Source: Bagarius yarrelli
Taxonomy: Eukaryota > Chordata > Actinopteri > Siluriformes > Sisoridae
Reading direction: 5' to 3'
Length of the DNA: 64,000 nt
Assembly (NCBI GenBank): GCA_005784505.1
Contig: VCAZ01000008.1
Location: 10,179,763 to 10,243,762, forward strand
Within the stretch, counting starts at the first letter, position 1. Each line of letters begins with the position of its first letter. The notes under the pieces were generated by a model that was not told the origin of the DNA, made no database searches, and saw only the letters and a program-made list of their open reading frames with translations. This document shows, in pieces, positions 54,401-64,000 of the stretch. The position numbers were made by a program, and so were the translations under genes.

Positions 54401-57400
54401 TTCAAGAAAACTTTTACTTTCAATGTTCTATCAAATAATTAATTTTCCCTTGTCAGTTAATTTATGGCAGCTTTATACAGTTCCTCCCTTATCATCCTTC
54501 TCTTTAAATAAACAATAATAAAATAATCTTAAACTGTCACTAGGGGGCAGGGTGGCTCAAATGGTTAAGGTGCTGAGTTGTTAATCTGAAGACCTGGGTT
54601 CAAGCCCCACCTCCGGCAAGTCAACCACTGTTGGGTCCTTGAGCAAGACCCTTAACCCCCTCCTGCATCATAGCTGACCCTGCGCCCTGACCCCCAACTT
54701 ACTAAGATGGGATATGCGAAAAATGCATTTCATTGGCTCTGTATATGTACCTTACACAATGAATTAAATTATTATTAAAATTTGAGCACTAACAGATATT
54801 ATTATTATTTTCCTTCTTCTTCCTTTATACACTACTATAAGGTTGCGGCCCACATAGGCAGCGAACACCATGAGGTGGGTTTTACCCCAGAAGAAGCCAT
54901 TTGCACCTTGAAGGACGTTATCTTTCATCTGGAGTGTTACGACATCACTACAGTGCGTGCGTCAGTTGGTAAGCTAGTCGCAATATGTCCAGTGATGCAA
55001 TTTTAGTGTCACACAAAAACTGAAAGGATTGTTACTCCAACATAAACTTTATTAGGGCCCAAGCCAGGAGAGGTGGAGTGCCTTATTATTTTACACCCCA
55101 AACATGTCAGTATGATGCTGAAGATACTAAGTTGTCTTTAAATAGCTTAAATACTTAAATACTGTTGTAATGTAAATGCCTTTATTTTGTCACATATTCT
55201 TTTTACAGCAGAGTGAAATTCTTTTTTTTGCATATCCCATCTTAGTAAGTTGGGGGTCAGAGCGCAGGGTCAGCTATAATACAGCGCCCCTGGAGCAGGA
55301 AGGGTTAAGGGTCTTGCTCAAGGCTTGTCACCTTGAGCCACCATTGAGCCACCACTGCCATGACGATTTATTAAAATAACAGTAAAAAGATATCAGGAAT
55401 TTTCTTGACTCTTTAAAGTTCTTTATCCAAACACAAGGAATTCTAAAAAAACATGCTTAGTTTCATAAATTTACATTATTCTATGGCTAATGCATATCCA
55501 TGTGCCTGCTGTGCACTGTATTTCTGATGGGATGGAATTCACACTGACGGCTTGGGCCCATGATCGCTGCTTGTAGCTATATTTCTTGATTTTTCCAGGC
55601 ATGTATTTGATCTCGAAATACATCCGAGAGAAGACAGACAGCGTGGTGATTTTCTCAGGAGAGGGATCTGATGAACTGACTCAGGGCTACATCTACTTTC
55701 ATAAGGTCTGCCTCACCTCAGCCAGAGATTGATGGAATGATTGTAAATCTTATAGATTGGACTGAAGACTTTTAATGCAAATTTAGCATGTACTGCAAGT
55801 GCAACTTTTTTTGTATAACTTTACGCTGTTTAATTTAGGCTCCGTCAGCCAAAGCTGGAGCTCAAGAAAGCTTGCGTCTGATGGAAGAACTGTATCTGTT
55901 CGACGTGCTGAGAACAGACAGGACCACCGCCGCACACGGGTTAGACAACGGAAAATTTCACTTTTTAAAGATAACCTCAGCTTCTAGTTCTTTTTCTGTT
56001 TACAGCGTGATATCATTTAAACATGGCTGTTTGCTCAGACAAAAATAGGATTTGTTGCTTTACATGTCAGTTTGATGTGTTTGATGGCTAAAAAAAAACA
56101 AATAAACTAGATAGATAGATAGAAAGATAGAAAGAAAGAAAGAACTTTATTGTCATTGCAAGGTACAAGTACATAGCATCAAAATGCTGTTCAGCATCTT
56201 CCAGAAGTGCAAATAGTAGAACAAATGCAGATAAATATGGAAGTATGTACATTAATAAATAAAGCTATGTCAGTATGTACAAAGGGCATTATGTGCAAGT
56301 AAAGTGCGTTAATGCATTGTGCAAAGGTGTGCATTTTGTACATCATATGCATAGTGCTAATAGATTTAAAAATACTTTTAAATCAGCAGCAGCATTTTGG
56401 ATAATAGATTATCTTCACATTGCCCCTGATGGATATTTTGTAAAAAGCAGCTTTTCCAAAAAAAAAATTTAGCATATATACTCTGGGACAAAGCTGACCA
56501 ATAAGTATTTTTTTTTTAATTATTATTGTTCTCCTTTTATTTTTTAATTGTTTATTCTCATCAGTTTGGAGGTCAGAGTGCCATTCCTGGACCACCGCTT
56601 CACCGCCTACTATCTGTCTCTGCCTGAGGACATGAGGACACCCAAGGTTCAGATCGTCTCTTCTTCATGTTTGTTTGTTTTTTTTTAATTTTATCCATGA
56701 CAGACTTTTTCCGGAACAGCAGCGGCCTCTAGTGGCCATAACAGCCACATTTTTTTAGATGTTTGGAAAAACGTCAGTATTATGAGTGTAGCTGTATTTA
56801 TCTGTATAGAATTATTTAATTCCCTGTGAATGAGTTGTCACTATTAAAACACTGCAAAATGCGACAGAATCCACTATCCAATCCAAATCAGTGACTATCC
56901 GAGGGGCGCATTGGCTTTGGCTGCCACCTGTTGCCGATCCTAGAAACTTATTACCCCCCCTCATACATACTGTATATTTTTTATAATATCTTGTATTTTA
57001 AATTTTAAACATAGAATTTTTTTTTTACTATGCTCTAATGTGTCCACCATGTGTCCTGGAAACAGGACGGTGTGGAGAAGCATCTTTTGAGAGAAGCCTT
57101 TAAAGGACAGAACCTGATTCCAGACGAGATTCTTTGGAGACGCAAAGAAGCTTTTAGTGACGGATTGACGTCGGTGAAGAAGTCCTGGTACACGAGCCTG
57201 CAGGAGCACATTGAGTCTAAGGTACATGCACAGACACGCATTTTCAGCAATCCTGTAAAATCCAGTCAATCAGCTGACGACTTTAAAAAAGAGTTTGCCA
57301 ATATTGTTATAATTAGATGTCACGCTAAACTTATCCATTGTTATCTGGGAGGTGCTGTGGAAATATCACATGTTTAAAAGCCATGGTTTTTTTTTTATTC

Positions 57401-57632
57401 CTTTCCCTTATCTCCATCACAGGTGAACGACTCAGATTTGGAGAAAGCGGCATCATTGTTCCCCTACAACCCGCCCGCTACCAAAGAAGGCTTCTTCTAC
57501 CGCCAGATCTTCGAGGTCCTTTACCCGGGACGCTCCGAATGGACACCGCATTACTGGATGCCTCGCTGGATTGAAGCTACTGATCCGTCAGCCAGGACCC
57601 TGTCCATTTACACACCAGACAAAGATCTGTGA
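51426..57632 (+). CDS. asns: Asparagine synthetase (glutamine-hydrolysing), 11 coding exons
   Basis: Cytosolic enzyme making asparagine from aspartate, glutamine and ATP (EC 6.3.5.4). Exons: 51426-51674, 52173-52410, 52749-52934, 53046-53147, 53233-53360, 54842-54968, 55599-55705, 55839-55939, 56565-56646, 57066-57221, 57423-57632. Phases agree throughout; total 561 aa, equal to human ASNS. The N-terminal glutaminase domain starts MCGIWALFGS, with Cys2 as nucleophile, and contains HRGPDAFRFE, HRLAIVD and YNGEIYNH. The C-terminal synthetase domain has the ATP-pyrophosphatase P-loop SGGVDSS (258-264) and SGEGSDELTQGY (363-374), and ends with HYWMPRWIEATDPSARTL. No key residue is missing. The acceptor at 51417-51418 lies 7 bases before the ATG, so at least one non-coding first exon lies upstream. 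Two donors (gttaga at 55940, gttcag at 56647) are weaker than consensus. It is tail to tail with tac1. Confidence 0.97.
51829..52030 (+). mobile_element. LINE reverse-transcriptase scrap in asns intron 1
   Basis: GGTGTGCCACAAGGCTCCAT, beginning at 51877, reads GVPQGSILGSILFSLYMLPLG. Later TGCTATGCAGACAATCTGCA gives CYADNLQIHLP, a decayed form of the YADD catalytic box. The two pieces are in different frames. Probably L2-like, from motif memory. Confidence 0.65.
53700..54330. mobile_element. Possible interspersed repeat in asns intron 5
   Basis: GTTATTTGTGTAGCGCTTTT, AACCAGACTCAACAGAGAAC, GGTCCGGGGTGGAGATGGGG and then a purine tract (54060-54125) resemble a repeat type common in teleosts. Boundaries and class are uncertain. 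Confidence 0.35.
54548..54725 (+). mobile_element. SINE family C (tRNA-like head, distinct tail), sense
   Basis: GGTGGCTCAAATGGTTAAGG head, GGTTCAAGCCCCACC box, TGAGCAAGACCCTTAACCCC, then a tail unlike family A: CCTGACCCCCAACTTACTAA, GATGGGATATGCGAAAAATG. It lies 117 bases before asns exon 6. Confidence 0.75.
55195..55365 (-). mobile_element. SINE family C, antisense
   Basis: TTTGCATATCCCATCTTAGT, AAGTTGGGGGTCAGAGCGCA and GGTTAAGGGTCTTGCTCAAG are the reverse complement of the family C copy at 54548. It lies about 230 bases after asns exon 6. Confidence 0.75.
56100..56360 (-). mobile_element. Putative LINE 3' end with GATA/GAAA tail in asns intron 8
   Basis: GATAGATAGATAGAAAGAT and (GAAA)n precede GAACTTTATTGTCATTGCAA. 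In antisense this is CAATAAAGTTC followed by a simple-repeat tail, typical of a LINE end. GTACAAAGGGCATTATGTGC follows. Confidence 0.5.
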
Positions 57633-57875
57633 TCTCAGAAACCTGTATGAAGATATGGTTTCAGATCTGAGCAATGCTTTATCCGACATGCCATTACTAA
57701 CACAGCTGAAGGGTTAAAATAGCTTTGAGTATGATTGTTAGATCAGATTAGATTAGATTAGATTAAGATTAGTTTTTTAAAGCCTGTTATACATTGATGC
57801 AAAGTAAACTATCTCACACATTCTCTCTCTATTTCTCTCTCTCTCTCTCTCTCTCTATTTCTCTCTTTCTCTCTC

Positions 57876-57914
<39 letters not shown>

Positions 57915-59700
57915 ATTTCTCTCTTTCTCCATCTTACACTCCTACTTCCACTCTTTCTCACTCTTGCTCTTTGTCTTTCCTTTTTTTTTCTTTCTCTTTA
58001 TATATTTTCTGTATCTCTTTCACACCCTCTTTCTCTCCTTCCTCACATACGTTCTCTCTCTCGCTCTCTTTTTTGCCTCTTTTTCTTTCCCTCTTATTTT
58101 GCCTTAGGCTGAAATGATCATTAAATTTCTCTTTTTAATTCCTCTATCTTTTTGATACTTATAATTGATTCCTACTCCGTGGACATTGGGGTTATTTCAC
58201 TGCATAACACAAAGTTTGTACAGTATTCAGTGGGTAACAATGTATGAAAAAATGTCCACTTTGTAATCCACATGAAACTAAATGTTATTATTTATAACAT
58301 TACAAGTTCTGACCATAGAATTTAATTAGGTTTTGTACCTGGTCCACTTTTGTCTCTGACGCCTTATTATAATTTACCTAAGTGTTTTGTGCGTTTGCTA
58401 TTATTAGATGGCGCTACAATGAGTCTACAAACGAGCACAGCAGGTCCAAATTAGGTAGAATAAGGTATAAAGTGCAGAAAACCTAAAATGTAATGTCCCC
58501 ATATGAAGACACAGGGTCTCAAGAGGTATATTATTCAAGAGGCAGATTATAATTATAATAATTTTACATCAGCAAATATACAATATGTCTGGTGGACAGA
58601 GTTTATACATTAGTGGACACCCCTAGGGGGCGCCTCCTGCGTCGCAGCTGCAATAACTGTAATGCTTGAATAAATCTAATTTACTGAAAAAAAATTATTA
58701 AACAAAAAAATAAACAGTTGTCATATGTTAAAAATCCACAGATTGTAAAAAGTTTTAATCGTTTGTATTTCTAGTCTTTATACATGACCACGCTTTGTTT
58801 TTTTTATTTATAATTATAAGTAAAATCAATTTTATTATCGATTATACTGTATTAGATACTTCTGTAGAAAAAAATCTATCAATATCAATAATAATAATAA
58901 ACATGTAAAAAAATGAATAATTATATTTGAAATAATTTGGAAATTATGTAATAATAAAGAATAATAAATAATTTCTACCGGTATCAATATAAAGTCACGG
59001 TAATTAGTTGCTTGGAGTTCATCTGTATGTAACGTGATCTCAACATCTAAACACATCTGTCCAGAAATAAGTCTTGCAGAAAATGTTAAAAATTAATTAA
59101 TTAATAGTCATAAGAAATCGGATTTTTTTCCCCTTGTCCTCCACAGGAATTATGAGAAGACAGAAATTATTAAACTTAAAGGTTATTACTGTATTTCAGT
59201 ATGTTTTAATTAATTAAAGCTTAATTAAATCTTGCTGTATTGTTAAGTCTAAAATTTTATGTTTAAAACCTAATTTTTTTCAAGTTTCAGTCTTATTTTC
59301 ACTCACTTACTAAATCCTGTAATATTTAGCTGAAACCAGCAGGAGGCGCCCACGATCCACATTTACAACCACAGCGTTTAAAATCCACGAGTTTCACCAA
59401 TAAGAAAAATAATTTTAATATTTAATAGAACATTAAGCCACAGATACAGTGATGAACAGGGAATACTGAAGAGGACGAACATGAGCAGTATCTACAGCAC
59501 AGTCAGACTGTGAACGAACATCGTGAGGCACTATACAGAGTTTGGCAGTGCAAGTAGTCCACTAGATATTTTTCTTTTTTTTGTTTGTTTAAGACTTGGA
59601 CAGTAACACAATATTACAAGTTGGACAGTATTGTCAAAGTGTCCCTTTCGTTCTTGGTACACCAACTGGAACAGGTACTGCTACATCACCACACAGTGGA
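57633..59700. other. asns 3' UTR and convergent asns-tac1 spacer
   Basis: Includes a short GATTAGATTA run (57744-57772), a CT-rich stretch (57818-58090) and AT-rich DNA. No other gene seen. Confidence 0.6.
58120..58125 (+). terminator. Candidate asns polyadenylation signal (ATTAAA)
   Basis: ATTAAA about 490 bases after the asns TGA, following a CT-rich stretch (57818-58090). A canonical AATAAA at 58669-58674 is an alternative. The choice cannot be made from sequence alone. Confidence 0.3.
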
Positions 59701-59711
59701 AAACAAAACAC

Positions 59712-59717
59712 TTTATT
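59712..59717 (-). terminator. Candidate tac1 polyadenylation signal
   Basis: Minus strand AATAAA lies 97 bases past the tac1 stop codon. It is the first canonical signal I see downstream and would give a short 3' UTR of roughly 115-125 nt. GT-rich sequence follows on the minus strand. Confidence 0.55.
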
Positions 59718-59813
59718 GGAGTCTAGAAGTGAAACCACTTAATTTGGATAAGAAAAAACAAATCGAAGGATGAGCAGCGTCTGAAGCAGACATAATGGAG
59801 GTCCAGCTGGTGG

Positions 59814-62220
<2,407 letters not shown>

Positions 62221-62395
62221 TACGGAGCAGAGACGCAAAAGAAAATGTGCAAATGTTCCAGAGTCAGTGTCCTCCTGAAAGCGTGCTGTAAAAGACTGAG
62301 AAAGAGAGTGAAAGAAAGAGAGATGCTGGAAGAAGGAGCGCTCCTGTCTTGTTCCTCTGCTTTCTCTTTTCTCCCGGATCGCACACACACTGCGG

Positions 62396-62403
62396 CTTAT
62401 ATA
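62396..62403 (-). promoter_or_regulatory. Candidate tac1 TATA box
   Basis: The minus strand reads TATATAAG here, 176 bases before the tac1 ATG (62220), which would put transcription start near 62366. The following leader is CT-rich and contains cttttacag near 62290, which could be a 5' UTR splice acceptor. Mammalian TAC1 has a non-coding first exon. Whether the fish leader is spliced cannot be told here. Confidence 0.5.
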
Positions 62404-62646
62404 GCAGAAAAGAAATAAATGTGTTTGGCACGCGTCTTCCCAAAACTCTTTCTCTGACCCTGATGCCCTTCACGACAGCTGATTCCTGAGTGCTGACCGA
62501 GTTTTTGCCTCCTTTTGAACCCGGGTGAAGTTCCTATAAACCTGGTGCTGCTGCACTAATGTGCGTGAGGGGGAGGAGGAGAGGAGACACAGCGACACTC
62601 ACCCCCTTAATGATATACGTAGGAATTACTAAAAATGTACTTAGGA

Positions 62647-62672
62647 TGGGAGAGAGAGACAGAGAGAGAGAC

Positions 62673-62725
<53 letters not shown>
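62647..62725. repeat. (AG)n microsatellite upstream of tac1
   Basis: About 40 AG/GA units with early ACAG interruptions, about 250 bases beyond the candidate TATA box. Confidence 0.95.
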
Positions 62726-62728
<3 letters not shown>

Positions 62729-62984
62729 GGACAAGTAAAAATCCCAGAGCTAAAACTAGCAGAGCAGATTACGTCAGAGTGTGATTTTGCGTCAAATTGG
62801 GGAAAAGTGAGTCTGAAACTATTTAAAACTTTAATATTGATCTTCTTGATTAATTTTTAATTTTTTAAAGACAAGCTGGCATCCGAGGTCTATTTAAAAC
62901 GTTTTGCTAAAGCCCATACATATTATTATTATTGTTATTATTATTATTAAGAGAATAGAGTAGTGGTGACTGTTAGTCAGTCAG

Positions 62985-62987
<3 letters not shown>

Positions 62988-63074
<87 letters not shown>

Positions 63075-63080
63075 ATATGT
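62988..63080. repeat. (TA)n microsatellite
   Basis: About 37 TA units then TATG variants. Confidence 0.95.
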
Positions 63081-63089
63081 GTATAATCA

Positions 63090-63720
63090 ATCCAATGAAA
63101 AACCGACACATCATGGGGGGGTAATGTAAGTGACTAGAAAGCATCCAGAAGCATCCAGCTCTGGTAACAGAACAAGAAGTAGACACAATCTTGAGGAAGA
63201 CGGCCATAGAGCTTGTTTTTTCCATCTTGAGAATGGGTTCTACAGCTGGTACTTCCTGGTTCCCAAGAAGGATTAAATGTTGAGTTCAATCTTAGATGAT
63301 TACTTTACATGATTGCTTTTGGGCTGCTCCACATGAGACCTCTACAGTAGTAGATCAAACAAAAGGGCTTTCCCCAAGGAGCGACCCACTCTGCACGATC
63401 AAGGTCATACAAGGTCAAGGCAAGCCTTTTTGCTTACCTTCTATGCTGCTGAATGCGTCTTTATGCTTTTGGGTCGCTTACGCCACCCATCCTGATGTGT
63501 TGCTCTTCTGTTGGTCTGATTGCTTTAGACCGAGGACATGCAGAGGTGTAGCCATAGTGTTTCTGATGCAGCGCTTCCTTTATTCAAGGAACCATTGTTG
63601 CATATATAAACTAAAGATGTTTTTATAGAGAAACCTTTTAACTACGCGGTATGTAGTTATTCAGATCGGGGGTTTACTGGCAACCTATAAGGGTTACTTA
63701 GCAGGAACAGAACTATGCCT
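63090..63720. other. Flank upstream of tac1, no recognised gene
   Basis: Sequence such as GGCCATAGAGCTTG and CACATGAGACCTCTACAGTA has no clear coding support. It may be an old retroelement remnant, but I cannot support a class. Confidence 0.3.
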
Positions 63721-63727
63721 GTCACAC

Positions 63728-63914
63728 AGATAAGATAAGATAAGATAAGATAAGATAAGATAAGATAAGATAAGATAAGATAAGATAAGACAAAACAAGA
63801 CAGGACAAGACAAGACAGGACAAAACAAGACAGGACAAGACAAGACAAGACAAATCAAGACAGGACAAGACAAGACAAAAAGACAAGAAAGATAAGATAA
63901 GATAAGATAAGATA

Positions 63915-63945
<31 letters not shown>

Positions 63946-64000
63946 ATAAAGATAAGATAAGATAAGATAAGAGATAAGATAAGATAAGATAAGATAAGAT
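63728..64000. repeat. (AAGAT)n / (AAGAC)n pentanucleotide satellite, cut by window end
   Basis: AAGAT units (63728-63789), a block of AAGAC/AGGAC/AAAAC variants (63790-63885), then AAGAT units again to the window edge. Confidence 0.95.

Overview
The window is vertebrate nuclear DNA, almost certainly from a teleost fish. The genes are split by GT/AG introns, and introns and spacers are full of SINEs whose heads resemble tRNA, hAT-like MITEs, LINE scraps and long microsatellites. The peptides encoded by the tachykinin gene (KPRPHQFIGLM and HKINSFVGLM) are of the teleost/goldfish type. The repeat families would suit an otophysan fish, but the species cannot be fixed from this sequence.

Four protein-coding genes can be assembled exon by exon with every splice phase consistent. 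(1) pard6g, + strand: three coding exons at 1515-1589, 10863-11085 and 37017-37993, 424 aa, with 9.3-kb and 25.9-kb introns. (2) bloc1s4, + strand: five exons between 40589 and 45832, 262 aa. (3) asns, + strand: eleven coding exons between 51426 and 57632, 561 aa, the same length as human ASNS. (4) tac1, - strand: five coding exons from 62220 down to 59814, 114 aa, a gamma-type preprotachykinin. asns and tac1 are tail to tail, as they are in mammals; pard6g and bloc1s4 lie elsewhere in mammalian genomes.

Layout: 1-1514, AT-rich upstream DNA with ATT, GA/CT and TG microsatellites; 1590-37016, pard6g introns, dominated by repeats (a LINE reverse-transcriptase fragment with an internal 36-bp minisatellite, about a dozen SINEs, a 69-bp minisatellite, a 1-kb CT tract, hAT-like elements) with a few non-repetitive islands that could be regulatory; 37994-40588, pard6g 3' UTR and spacer; 45833-51418, repeat-rich spacer with a palindrome just before asns; 57633-59813, the convergent asns/tac1 spacer; 62221-64000, tac1 promoter region and simple repeats.

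The genes are not a pathway. They cover cell polarity (PAR6 gamma), lysosome-related organelle biogenesis (BLOC-1 subunit 4), asparagine synthesis and neuropeptide production. I see no defence system, CRISPR array, complete transposase or other clearly undescribed system. The most unusual signals are structural: a minisatellite born inside a LINE reverse-transcriptase sequence, a 242-bp palindrome upstream of asns, an 18-bp perfect hairpin against a SINE with a triplicated head, inverted SINEs around one asns exon, and a coding minisatellite in bloc1s4.
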